Origin: Propionibacteriaceae bacterium
GTDB lineage: Bacteria; Actinomycetota; Actinomycetes; Propionibacteriales; Propionibacteriaceae
Assembly (NCBI GenBank): GCA_027492675.1
Contig: JAPUEI010000033.1
Location: 58,904-101,116 of the forward strand
Length of the DNA stretch: 42,213 nucleotides
Direction: 5' to 3'
In this document: positions 14,899 through 23,001 of the stretch, piece after piece
Layout: each line of letters begins with the position of its first letter
How positions within the stretch are numbered: position 1 is the first letter of the stretch
Translations under genes and position numbers: made by a program
Notes under the pieces: generated by a model
Told to the model about the DNA's origin: nothing
The model's input: only the letters and a program-made list of their open reading frames with translations
Databases searched by the model: none

Positions 14899-16182
14899 TC
14901 AGTGCTGCGGTACGAGCTCCACCGTGCCCTGACGACGCGCGCGCTCGGCGGCGAACACCATGAGATGGCTGCGCAGACTCTCGTCGGCCCCGCTGCGGAC
15001 CAGACCGGGATCGCCGGTGCGCAGGGCGGCTGCGAACGCCGTGATCAGTCCCCCGTCGCCTCCACCGTGACCACCGCTGGCTCCCGAGTCGGCCTCGATC
15101 TCCGTGTCGATGACGCGCCGCTCCCCCGTACGGAAGTCGTCGATCGTGATCACGCGCGAGTCTGTCGTGATCTCGCCGTGGCTGCCGAACAGCCTGGTGT
15201 TGCGCCCTCGCATCGTGGTGAAGGCCGTCATGGTGAACGTCGCGGTCAAGCCGCTCGCGAACTCCATCGCCACCACCTGGTGATCGACGACATCGTTGTC
15301 GCAGGCGTAGACGCATCGCCCGTACGGCCCGTGCTCGAGCGCCTCCATGACACCCGCGCGGGTCGGGTCCGAGGTGATGACCGAGATCGGCCACTCGATC
15401 GCGCCGCGTTCCAGGGCTCCCAGATAGATGCGGGAGGCGCTGTACGGGCAGGACTGCTCGATGTGGCTCGGGCACTGCAGGCAGCGATCGGCGGCGCCTG
15501 CCGGCTGGTTGGCCCGCGTGAAGTGGGACAGCGAGCCGAAGCTCGAGATCCGTACGCACGGGGACCCGGCGATCATGAGCAGCCAGTCGAGGTCGTGACA
15601 GGACTTGGCGAGCAGCATCGGGCTCGACTCAGCCTCGTTGCGCCACGACCCGCGGACGAACGAGTGGGCATCGTGCCACCAGCCCACGGGTTCGAGGTGC
15701 TCGATGCTGTGGACCGTACCGATCGCACCCTCGGCGAGCAGCCTCCGCAGCGCGACCGTATGCGGCGTGTAGCGCAGCACGTGGCAGACCGCCAGGAAGA
15801 CGCCTGCCTCGTCGGCCGCCTCGATCACCTGGCGGGTCTCTGCCTCGGTGGGCGCGATCGGCTTCTCGAGCAGCACGTGGTAGCCCTTGGCGATGGCTGC
15901 CAGGGCCGCGGCGACGTGGTCCGAATCCTGCGTGGCGACGATGACAGCGTCCGCCATCCGGTCCTGCCCCAGCGCGGTGGCCCAGTCGGGGAAGGCGCGG
16001 TCGGCCGGCAGCCCGTGCCGAGTCGCGAAGGCGGCGCGGCGGCCAGGGTCGAGCTCGGCGATCCCGACGACCTCACCCTCGTCGGGATGCTCGGCGAGGT
16101 GCCCGGCGTAGATGGTGCCCCGCGAGCCGGCCCCCAGGACCAGGAACGTGGGGCGGGCGACCGGCTGGAGCTCAGGCGACAT
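14899..16182 (-). CDS. Gfo/Idh/MocA family NAD(P)-dependent oxidoreductase
   Basis: The 427-residue protein has the Rossmann start FLVLGAGSRGTIYAGHL, the family EKP motif (106-108, Lys107) and a CHDLDW block with His196 in the catalytic region. Members oxidise or epimerise sugars, inositols or amino sugars with a nicotinamide cofactor. A cysteine cluster Cys234-x2-Cys237-x7-Cys245 in the substrate domain is seen in a subset of the family and could bind zinc. Its start overlaps the hydrolase gene by 11 bp, so both are one transcript. The relation to the adjacent sugar operon is plausible but there is no shared operator. Confidence 0.87.
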   Translation of the reverse strand: MSPELQPVARPTFLVLGAGSRGTIYAGHLAEHPDEGEVVGIAELDPGRRAAFATRHGLPADRAFPDWATALGQDRMADAVIVATQDSDHVAAALAAIAKGYHVLLEKPIAPTEAETRQVIEAADEAGVFLAVCHVLRYTPHTVALRRLLAEGAIGTVHSIEHLEPVGWWHDAHSFVRGSWRNEAESSPMLLAKSCHDLDWLLMIAGSPCVRISSFGSLSHFTRANQPAGAADRCLQCPSHIEQSCPYSASRIYLGALERGAIEWPISVITSDPTRAGVMEALEHGPYGRCVYACDNDVVDHQVVAMEFASGLTATFTMTAFTTMRGRNTRLFGSHGEITTDSRVITIDDFRTGERRVIDTEIEADSGASGGHGGGDGGLITAFAAALRTGDPGLVRSGADESLRSHLMVFAAERARRQGTVELVPQH

Positions 16183-16813
16183 CCCAGGGCTCCCCTACCG
16201 CCGGCCGGGTGAGCGACGTCACAGTGAGCTCGGGGACGCGGCTGGCGATGAGGTTCCGCCCCCGGTCGCTCAGCAACCCGTCGTGGATGAGGAATCCCTG
16301 TTGCGCACCCACGGCTCGTACGAAGTCGATCGTCTCCCCCATCGCCGCCCACGGTCCGTAGGCAGGAATGGCCACCACGTCCGTGCCCTGCGGCACCGCG
16401 GCGAGGCTGTCGCCGGGGTGGAACAGGGTGGGCTCTCCGGAGGCGGAGATGACGATGCCCACGTTGCCGATGCGCGGGATGTCGCGGTGGATGACCGCGT
16501 GGAGGCCGCCAACCGCCGAGATGGTGACTCCACCGAACTCGACGGACGCGTCCGCGGCAAGGGCCGTGGCGCCCTCCAGGGGTACGGCTGACAGGACGTG
16601 GGGCTCCACGTAGACCCGGGCCCCGGGATTCGCCGCGAGCAGCGCCGGGACCTCCTCGGGGTCGATGTGGTCGGCGTGCTGATGAGTGACGATGACCGCG
16701 TCGAGATCCGTCAGGCCGTGCCACTCGGTGGAGAAGTTGCCGGGATCCAGCAGCAGGCGCCTGTTGGCCACCTCGACGAGGACGGCCGCGTGGCCGAGAT
16801 GAGTGATCCGCAT
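16172..16813 (-). CDS. Metallo-beta-lactamase-fold hydrolase
   Basis: The 213-residue protein starts MRITHLGHAAVLVE and carries the metal motif THQHADHID (HxHxDH), then HAVIHRDIPRIGNVG, a late HPGDS, and a C-terminal IHDGLLSD. This is the short UPF0173/UlaG-like group of the superfamily: hydrolases of lactones, phosphoesters or similar small substrates with one or two metal ions. The ATG at 16813 is the usual family start; an in-frame extension to 16924 lacks similarity and a ribosome site. With the overlapping dehydrogenase, a lactone-opening role after sugar oxidation is one hypothesis. Confidence 0.82.
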   Translation of the reverse strand: MRITHLGHAAVLVEVANRRLLLDPGNFSTEWHGLTDLDAVIVTHQHADHIDPEEVPALLAANPGARVYVEPHVLSAVPLEGATALAADASVEFGGVTISAVGGLHAVIHRDIPRIGNVGIVISASGEPTLFHPGDSLAAVPQGTDVVAIPAYGPWAAMGETIDFVRAVGAQQGFLIHDGLLSDRGRNLIASRVPELTVTSLTRPAVGEPWDVA

Positions 16814-16854
16814 GGGGTCACACTGCCACGCCTTCCCATGAACCAGCCATGTGA

Positions 16855-18033
16855 TCAGGGAAGTCGCTGGCTGCGTTGCTGGACCGATGCATAGATGCTT
16901 GTCACGACAGTGCCGTCCAGCCATGCCGTGAGCCGTGCGGCTTCGCTGGCCAGGACGCGTTCCGCGTCAGCGTCGAGCGGGCTCCGGGTCACGACTCGCA
17001 CGACGCCGTCTGGATCCTGCACCCAGCAGCCGACGATTCGACCGTTCCACCACGCGGTCGTCCCGGCGTTGCCGTTGGTGTCGAAGAGGTACGGGCGGTC
17101 CACCGGGTCGAGGTAGAACCCGCGCTCCTTCCACCCCATCGTGGTGGGGTCGAGGGCGGGCAGGAGGGCGGCCCACGGCTCCAGGTCCGGCTCGTCGATC
17201 TCGTCGCCGGGAAGCACCCAGCCCGACGAGCCGCCCTCGAGACGGACCTCCACGGCCGCGAGTTGACCGAGCGCCGCGCGTACAGCCGCCTTCGTCCCGC
17301 CCAACCACCACACGATGTCGTCGACGGTGCCGGGTCCGAATCGCTCCAGCCACCGCCGTACGAGCTCGGCGTAGCCCTCGTCTGCGGTCGTCGGGGTGAC
17401 AGACCCCCCGAGCCACTCGGCCTGCAGCGCCCACCGAGGACGCGGGTTGCGCCAGTCGCCCACGGCGTCCGCCCTCGTCACGACGCCCTCCAGCCCGAGC
17501 AGCCCCAGAACCCAGGGGGCGACCTGCACAGCCTGTCCCCACCTGCCGGAACCCACGTCGACCCGGAAGTCGAGCTCGGGAACCTCAGCACGGAGCTCGC
17601 TCGTGGAGAGCTGACCCCCGGCCAGTGCTTCCCGCACCCTCGCGCGCGCGTGGTCGAGCCAGGCCACGGGGTCGTCGCCACGGGCCGCCACCGCGGTCTC
17701 GATCCGGCGCCGCAGGGCGTCGCCGACGCGTGGCGCGGCGCTGCCGAGAGCAGCAGGCAGCAGGTCCCGCGGGAACGCGAACAAGGTGCGCCGCATGGCC
17801 AGCTGCTTGACCAGCGCGCGGTCCTGGTAGAGGCACCTGTCCACGTCGGCGACCGACACACCCTCGGTGCGGGCGGCGACGGCCAGGTGGACCGAGGGCG
17901 CCTCGGTCGCGTGGAACACCACCACGGCGCGGGCCGCGTCGACGACATCGCGACGTCGACAAGGCGCGGCGAGCGCATGGCGCCGACCCAGACGCACCCG
18001 TCGTTGGGCGTCGGAGATCGTCACCTGAGCCAT
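16855..18033 (-). CDS. Winged-helix DNA-binding protein, AlkZ/YcaQ-like (HTH_42)
   Basis: The 392-residue protein shows the HTH_42 pattern: an N-terminal RLGRRHALA segment, the VHLAVAART / LVKQLAMRRTLFAFPRDLLP region, LERFGPGTVDDIVWWLGG (third winged helix) and a C-terminal RPYLFDTNGNAGTTAWWNGRIVGCW. AlkZ and AlkX members are DNA glycosylases that unhook crosslinks or excise alkylated bases; many actinobacterial paralogues are uncharacterised, and I could not place the QxQ/QxD catalytic motif with confidence. It lies 29 bp downstream of arfC on the same strand, with its own ATG at 18033. Confidence 0.8.
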   Translation of the reverse strand: MAQVTISDAQRRVRLGRRHALAAPCRRRDVVDAARAVVVFHATEAPSVHLAVAARTEGVSVADVDRCLYQDRALVKQLAMRRTLFAFPRDLLPAALGSAAPRVGDALRRRIETAVAARGDDPVAWLDHARARVREALAGGQLSTSELRAEVPELDFRVDVGSGRWGQAVQVAPWVLGLLGLEGVVTRADAVGDWRNPRPRWALQAEWLGGSVTPTTADEGYAELVRRWLERFGPGTVDDIVWWLGGTKAAVRAALGQLAAVEVRLEGGSSGWVLPGDEIDEPDLEPWAALLPALDPTTMGWKERGFYLDPVDRPYLFDTNGNAGTTAWWNGRIVGCWVQDPDGVVRVVTRSPLDADAERVLASEAARLTAWLDGTVVTSIYASVQQRSQRLP

Positions 18034-18062
18034 GGCGTCAGCCTGCCATCGACCTCAGACAG

Positions 18063-18587
18063 TCAGGCCTTCTTCTTGCGGCGGCTGTCCCAGCGCGCGA
18101 ACCCGGCGGCAGCCGCGGCCTCCTCGGTCTCGAACCACACCTCGGCCTTCGTCCGCGTGAAGTACGGGCTCGCGAGCGCGTGGTAGAGCCCGGAGCCCGC
18201 GTTGCCTTTGATCGTCCAGCCGTCGGGGCCGGACCCGTCGGGACCGGGAGCCGCCGAGCCCGGCCCGTACGGACCCTCCGGCACGCTCACCGCCGCCATC
18301 GGCTCGTCGACGCCGGGAAGCGCCGGGGAGTCCTCCTCGGCTGCCGCCAGCGCCGCTCCCGCCACCTCGACGCTCTCCACCGACGACTCCTCGGTGGACA
18401 CATCCTCGGTGGCCTCCTCTGGCGCGCCGCCCGTCGCCGACCCCACGTCCGCCACCGGGGCAGCGGTCGGCTTCGGTTCCGCGCCCGCCTCGTACACCGG
18501 CACCCTGCGATGGGCCTTCCGCACCGACCAGAGCCACGTCGCGACCCCACCCAGGATCGCCGACAGCGCCATCAGGAACCAGTTCAT
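18063..18587 (-). CDS. arfC: ArfC-like membrane protein with sunset domain
   Basis: The 174-residue protein starts with one transmembrane helix (MNWFLMALSAILGGVATWLW), then a long acidic Ala/Glu/Ser-rich linker. It ends in the motif GWTIKGNAGSGLYH and AEVWFETEEAAAAAGF, the short sunset domain of ArfC-type channel accessory proteins. The same domain ends the protein at 32684-33547. Its ATG overlaps the arfB stop (CGATGA). The gene order arfA-arfB-arfC matches mycobacterial Rv0899-Rv0901, where the operon supports growth at acid pH. The molecular role of the sunset domain is unknown. Confidence 0.82.
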   Translation of the reverse strand: MNWFLMALSAILGGVATWLWSVRKAHRRVPVYEAGAEPKPTAAPVADVGSATGGAPEEATEDVSTEESSVESVEVAGAALAAAEEDSPALPGVDEPMAAVSVPEGPYGPGSAAPGPDGSGPDGWTIKGNAGSGLYHALASPYFTRTKAEVWFETEEAAAAAGFARWDSRRKKKA

Positions 18588-18727
18588 CGCCCGGCCTCCT
18601 CGGCGAGGTCGGCGAAGGCCTCGTCGGCGTCCTTCGCCTCGATCGTCGACCGCAGCACGAGCCGTACCACGGCCGCGCCGACGACGAACGCCAGCAGGTA
18701 CCACAGGAAGTTCACCAGGAAGTCCAT
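18584..18727 (-). CDS. arfB: ArfB-like small membrane protein, 47 residues
   Basis: A short gene: ATG at 18727, TGA at 18586-18584. The peptide is one transmembrane helix (FLVNFLWYLLAFVVGAAVV, 3-21), then a charged tail rich in Glu, Asp and Ala. Length, single helix and position between arfA and arfC match mycobacterial ArfB. It starts 14 bp after the arfA stop and overlaps arfC by 4 bp, so it is translationally coupled. The function is unknown beyond membership of the channel operon. Confidence 0.8.
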   Translation of the reverse strand: MDFLVNFLWYLLAFVVGAAVVRLVLRSTIEAKDADEAFADLAEEAGR

Positions 18728-18741
18728 CGTCCGCCTCGCTG

Positions 18742-19734
18742 TTAGGAAATGACGATCTCGACGCGGCGGTTGGCCGCGCGTCCAGCGTCGGTGGTGTTGT
18801 CGCCGACCGGGTTGGCCGAGCCGAACCCCTTCGCCGTGATCTGGTTGGAGACGCCCGCTGCGACCAGCGCGTCCCGTACGGCCGTGGCTCGCGCCTGGCT
18901 CAGTGGCAGGCTCGTCGAGTCATCGCCCTGGTTGTCGGTGTAGCCGTTGAGGGCGATCTTCGCGGTGGCGCATGCCTTGACCAGCGACGCCACCTGCACG
19001 ATGGCGGCCTTCGACGCGTCGGTGAGTTCAGTCGAGTCCGGGCTGAACTCCACCTTGTGGCCCTGCAGGTACGGGGCGATCTGGCTGACGAGGCCTGCGC
19101 AGCCGACCGGCTGCGCCACGGTGATCGAGCTGGCGATGGTGTACGTGGGGAACGCATCCTGGACGGCCTTCTCCGCGGCCGCCTTCGACGCCTCATCGAC
19201 GGCCGCACCCGTCAGGGTCAGCGTCGACCCCGTGGCCTTGATGGCGAAGTCGGTGACGCTGGCGGTGACTGCTCCGAGGGCGGCAGCCTGCGCGACCGTC
19301 GCGCCCACCGCGCCCGCGACGACGGTGGTCTTGTCGACGACCACGAGTCCGGTCCCCGCCGCCGTCTTGAACGCCTGTACGACCGCGAGGCGTGTCGCCT
19401 CGTCGGGGTAGGCGCCCGTGATCGTCACGGTGCTCCCCGTGCGGAGGAGTCCGTGCTCGCTCGTCGGAGCCGACGGGCTCGCGGAGGTAGCTGCCGCGGA
19501 CGTCGCGACTGCAGGGGAGGCGACGCCCCCGGTCGTCACCACCGTCTGGGCTGCAGTGTTCGCGGGTGAGATCGCCCCGCCGATCAGGGCGAGGACGGCC
19601 GGCACACCGACCAGCGCCGCCCACCACCACCCACCGAGTGGCCGGCGGTAGCGGCGGGACTCGTCCGAGTAGCCCACGATCCGAGCGTCGGTTGAATTTT
19701 CGGCCACTGCCGACGGGTCATCGAGATCGTCCAT
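18742..19734 (-). CDS. arfA: ArfA/OmpATb-like protein: transmembrane helix, BON-type region, OmpA domain
   Basis: The 330-residue protein has a short cytoplasmic N-terminus, one transmembrane helix (WWWAALVGVPAVLALIGG, about 36-53), an Ala/Ser/Thr linker, a central region of BON-like alpha/beta repeats (about 98-220), and a C-terminal OmpA peptidoglycan-binding domain (about 225-330: VEFSPDSTELTDASKAAI, LNGYTDNQGDD, GFGSANPVGDN, RAANRRVEIVIS). This is the domain order of M. tuberculosis OmpATb/ArfA. It would anchor to peptidoglycan outside the membrane. The ATG at 19734 has GGAGG 7 bases upstream. It is the first gene of arfABC. Confidence 0.87.
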   Translation of the reverse strand: MDDLDDPSAVAENSTDARIVGYSDESRRYRRPLGGWWWAALVGVPAVLALIGGAISPANTAAQTVVTTGGVASPAVATSAAATSASPSAPTSEHGLLRTGSTVTITGAYPDEATRLAVVQAFKTAAGTGLVVVDKTTVVAGAVGATVAQAAALGAVTASVTDFAIKATGSTLTLTGAAVDEASKAAAEKAVQDAFPTYTIASSITVAQPVGCAGLVSQIAPYLQGHKVEFSPDSTELTDASKAAIVQVASLVKACATAKIALNGYTDNQGDDSTSLPLSQARATAVRDALVAAGVSNQITAKGFGSANPVGDNTTDAGRAANRRVEIVIS

Positions 19735-19811
19735 CACGCGTCCTCCGAGGGGTCTTGCGCACACGCTATTGCCCCCGAGGTGCACCCGTCCCAGACGGCG
19801 GAGGCCGAGAC

Positions 19812-20840
19812 TCAGGCCGACGCCAGGATGGTTCCGAGCACCCGACCCGCCTGTACGGAGTCGTCTCGGGTCACGTCGAGATGGGTGACGGCCCGTACGT
19901 GGTGGGCCCCGACCGCGGACACGGCCACACCCGCGTCGCGAGCTGCGGCGACGACGGCGGCAGCTGGTCGCGCGCCGGTCTCCATAACGACGATGTTGGT
20001 CTCGACATCGCTCACGCGCACCGCATCGGGAGCCGACTCGCCCACTGCCGCGGCGAACGCCCGCGCCGCGTCGTGGTCGTCGGCGAGACGCTCGATGTGG
20101 TGGTCCAGCGCGTACAGACCAGCAGCAGCGAGGATGCCCGCCTGGCGCCACCCGCCCCCCAGCCGCTTGCGCTGGATACGGGCGCGAGCGATCCGGTCGG
20201 CTGAGCCCACCAGCACCGACCCGACGGGAGCCCCCAGCCCCTTGGAGAGACAGAGCGAGACCGTGTCCGCGTACGACCCGTACTCGGCGAACGACGTACC
20301 GGTCGCCACGTGGGCGTTGGCCAGCCGCGCGCCGTCGAGGTGGATCGCGACACCGACCTCGGTGCAGCGAGCCCTCAGCTCGGCCAACGCATCGGTCGAC
20401 TGGACGGTGCCGCCGCCGAAGTTGTGCGTGTTCTCCACCTCGACGACCGAGGTCTCGGTGAGGAACGGGCCCGTACCGATCGAGAGCATCTCGGTGACCC
20501 TGTCGGGGTCGAGCCGACCTCGTACAGACCCGAACGTTCGCGTCGTCACCCCATGCAGGGAGGCGTGCGCGGCCATCTCAGCCCGCACGATGTGAGCCTG
20601 TACGTCGCACAGCACCTCGGTGCCGGGCGTGGCCAACAGCCAGATCCCCAGCAGGTTGCACATGCTGCCCGTGGGGCAGAACAGGCCGGCCTCGTGGCCG
20701 AGCAGCTCGGCGACGCGCCGCTCGAGCGCCAGGATCGTCGGGTCCTCGCCGTAGACGTCGTCCCCGACCTCGGCGTCGGCCATGGCCGCACGCATACCGG
20801 GCGTCGGACGCGTCAGCGTGTCACTGCGCAGATCGATCAT
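19812..20840 (-). CDS. ltaE: Low-specificity L-threonine aldolase
   Basis: The 342-residue PLP enzyme begins IDLRSDTLTRPTPGMR and continues GDDVYGEDPT, both family hallmarks. It has HLDGARLAN with Asp169 contacting PLP, and SLCLSKGLGAPVGS with Lys200 as the Schiff-base lysine. It splits L-threonine or L-allo-threonine to glycine and acetaldehyde. The length is normal for the family. The gene is 15 bp after the DAHP synthase stop partner and 77 bp before arfA on the same strand. Confidence 0.93.
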   Translation of the reverse strand: MIDLRSDTLTRPTPGMRAAMADAEVGDDVYGEDPTILALERRVAELLGHEAGLFCPTGSMCNLLGIWLLATPGTEVLCDVQAHIVRAEMAAHASLHGVTTRTFGSVRGRLDPDRVTEMLSIGTGPFLTETSVVEVENTHNFGGGTVQSTDALAELRARCTEVGVAIHLDGARLANAHVATGTSFAEYGSYADTVSLCLSKGLGAPVGSVLVGSADRIARARIQRKRLGGGWRQAGILAAAGLYALDHHIERLADDHDAARAFAAAVGESAPDAVRVSDVETNIVVMETGARPAAAVVAAARDAGVAVSAVGAHHVRAVTHLDVTRDDSVQAGRVLGTILASA

Positions 20841-20855
20841 GGTGGGCCCTCGCCT

Positions 20856-22244
20856 CTAGAAGTCCATCGGAGAGAACGCGGGCGCGGCATTGCGGCGCCG
20901 CAGGGCGTTCGCGCCGAGCCGGTCGGCGACCAGGAAGGCCAGCTCGAGCGACTGCTGGCGGTTCAGACGCGGGTCGCACACCGTCTCGTACCTGTCGGCC
21001 AGCTGCGCCTCGCTGACATCGATCGCCCCGCCCACGCACTCGGTGACGTCGTCGCCGGTAAGCTCGAAGTGCACGCCTCCCGGCCAGGTCCCGAGATCCT
21101 CGTGCACATCGAAGAAGCCGTTGAGCTCCGAGACCACGTCGTCGAACGACCGCGTCTTGTAGCCCGTGGACGACGAGTACGTGTTGCCGTGCATCGGGTC
21201 GCAGATCCATGCCACCTGGTGCTCGCTCGCGGTCACCGCCTCGATGATCGGCGGCAGCGCGTCGCGCACCTTGTCCTTGCCCATGCGCGTGATGAACGTC
21301 AGCCGACCCGGCTCGTGGTCGGGGTTCAGCTTGTCCGCCAAGGCCAGCGCCGTGGCCGGAGACGTCCCCGGGCCGAGCTTCACGCCGATCGGGTTCCGGA
21401 GCCTGCGGATGAGCTCGACGTGGGCGCCGTCGAGGTCGCGCGTGCGCTCGCCGATCCAGATGAAGTGGCCGCCGACGTCGTACGGGAGGCCCGTGCGCGA
21501 GTCGATGCGCGTGAGCGCGTGCTCGTAGTCGAGCAGCAGCGCCTCGTGGCTGGCGTAGAAGTCGACCGTGCTGATGGCCGAGTCCTGGACGCCGCACGCG
21601 ACCATGAACGCCAGCGCGCGGTCGATCTCGTCGGTGAGGGCCTCGTAGCGCGCGGACACGTTGAGGTTCCGGACGAAGTCGGCGTTCCACGAGTGCATGC
21701 TGCGCAGGTCGGCGAACCCGCCCTTGACGAAGGCGCGGACAAGGTTGAGCGTCGCGGCGGACGCGTTGTACACGCCCAGCAGCCGCTCGGGGTCCGGCTC
21801 TCGGGACTCGGGGGTGAAGTCGTAGCCGTTGACGGCGTCACCGCGGTACGCGGGCAGCTCGATCCCGTCCCGTACCTCCATGTCGGACGAGCGGGGCTTG
21901 GCGAACTGTCCGGCGATCCGGCCGATCTTCACCACGGGCACCTGGGCGGCGTACGTCATGACCACGGCCATGCTCAGCAGCACGCGCAGTCGGCCACGGA
22001 TCGAGGCGGCGTTGACCCCGTCGAAGGTCTCGGCGCAGTCGCCGCCCTGGAGGATGAAGGCCCTGCCCGCCGCGACGTCGGCGATCTGCCCGCGGAGCTC
22101 GTCGCACTCGCCGGCGAACACCAGCGGCGGCAGCTTGCGGAGCGACCCGACGACCTTGGCGAGATGGGCCTGATCCCGATAGACGGGCTGCTGGGCCCAC
22201 TTGAGGGCGTGCAACGCGTCGAGGGAAGGGATCTGGTCGGTCAC
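20856..22244 (-). CDS. aroG: Class II 3-deoxy-7-phosphoheptulonate (DAHP) synthase
   Basis: This 462-residue enzyme is the plant/mycobacterial type II form. Visible motifs are LQGGDCAETFDG with the metal-ligand Cys70, SRTGLPYDVGGHFIWIGERT, GVKLGPGTSP, FITRMGKDKVRD, ICDPMHGNTY (ligand His), HFELTGDDVTEC (ligand Glu) and CDPRLNRQQSLELA (ligand Asp). It joins phosphoenolpyruvate and erythrose 4-phosphate in the first step of aromatic amino acid synthesis. The synteny with the upstream two-component and acyltransferase genes and the downstream threonine aldolase suggests a long minus-strand transcription unit. Confidence 0.96.
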   Translation of the reverse strand: MTDQIPSLDALHALKWAQQPVYRDQAHLAKVVGSLRKLPPLVFAGECDELRGQIADVAAGRAFILQGGDCAETFDGVNAASIRGRLRVLLSMAVVMTYAAQVPVVKIGRIAGQFAKPRSSDMEVRDGIELPAYRGDAVNGYDFTPESREPDPERLLGVYNASAATLNLVRAFVKGGFADLRSMHSWNADFVRNLNVSARYEALTDEIDRALAFMVACGVQDSAISTVDFYASHEALLLDYEHALTRIDSRTGLPYDVGGHFIWIGERTRDLDGAHVELIRRLRNPIGVKLGPGTSPATALALADKLNPDHEPGRLTFITRMGKDKVRDALPPIIEAVTASEHQVAWICDPMHGNTYSSSTGYKTRSFDDVVSELNGFFDVHEDLGTWPGGVHFELTGDDVTECVGGAIDVSEAQLADRYETVCDPRLNRQQSLELAFLVADRLGANALRRRNAAPAFSPMDF

Positions 22245-22304
22245 GGTCGCTCAGGCTACCCGCCCGCGACGCTCACTGCTGGGGGCTAACCGCACAGCGA
22301 GCAC

Positions 22305-22976
22305 TCAGCCCTGCGCGTCGCCCGAGTAGCCCTGCTCGATCGCGTACAGCGTGAGCTCGACGCGGTTGTGCAGCTGCAGCTTGCGGAGCACGTTCTGCAC
22401 GTGGTTCTGCACGGTGCGGTGCGAGACGTACAGCTCGTCGGCGATCTCCCGGTACGCCATGCCCTTCGCCACCCGCCGCAGCACCTCGGTCTCGCGCGTG
22501 GTGAGGATCGGGCCCGAGTCGTTGTGCTTGGCCGCGTCGGACACCATGCGCCGGAACTCGCCCAGCACCAGACCCGCGAGGCCGGGGGTGAAGACCGCGT
22601 CGCCGTCCGCCGTACGCCGGACGCCCTCGAGCAGCTCCTCCGGTGTGGCCGACTTCACGAGGTAGCCCTTCGCGCCGGCCTTGATCGCCCGCAGCACGTC
22701 GTCGCGCTCCCCCGACGCGGAGATCACGAGCACGTGCATCTCCGGGAACTCCTTCAGCAGGATCTCCGTACAGGTCGCGCCGTCGGGGTCCGGGATCTGC
22801 AGGTCCATCACCATGACCTCGGGTCGGGTCGCGCGGGCCCGCCGCAGCGCCTCGTCGCCCGTAGAGGCGGTCGCGACGATCCGGAAGCCGTGGGCCTCGA
22901 GGTCTCCCGAGAGCGCATCGATCCACATCGGGTGGTCGTCGACCAGCATCACCCTCGGGCCGTCCGTGTCCGTCAT
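22305..22976 (-). CDS. NarL/LuxR-type response regulator
   Basis: The 223-residue regulator has an intact receiver (acidic pair in LVDDHP, phosphoacceptor Asp58 in VMVMDLQIP, Ser/Thr position in VISAS, Lys108 in LVKSA). Its C-terminal LuxR helix-turn-helix is LTTRETEVLRRVAKGMAYREIADELYVSHRTVQNHVQNVLRKL. The ATG at 22976 has GAGGGG 5 bases upstream. It follows the histidine kinase by 25 bp and is its likely partner. This kinase-regulator type is known as MacSR in actinobacterial annotation; no target is visible. Confidence 0.94.
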   Translation of the reverse strand: MTDTDGPRVMLVDDHPMWIDALSGDLEAHGFRIVATASTGDEALRRARATRPEVMVMDLQIPDPDGATCTEILLKEFPEMHVLVISASGERDDVLRAIKAGAKGYLVKSATPEELLEGVRRTADGDAVFTPGLAGLVLGEFRRMVSDAAKHNDSGPILTTRETEVLRRVAKGMAYREIADELYVSHRTVQNHVQNVLRKLQLHNRVELTLYAIEQGYSGDAQG

Positions 22977-23001
22977 GCGAACCCCTCGTCTCGACTATTG
23001 A

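Noticed and set aside
20310..22289. 659-residue plus-strand open frame opposite DAHP synthase
   Set aside because: Antisense shadow; the minus-strand gene has all class II DAHP synthase motifs.
22245..22304. Possible hairpin between aroG and the response regulator
   Set aside because: The GCTC/GAGC arms are short with a mismatch; not enough to call a terminator or attenuator.
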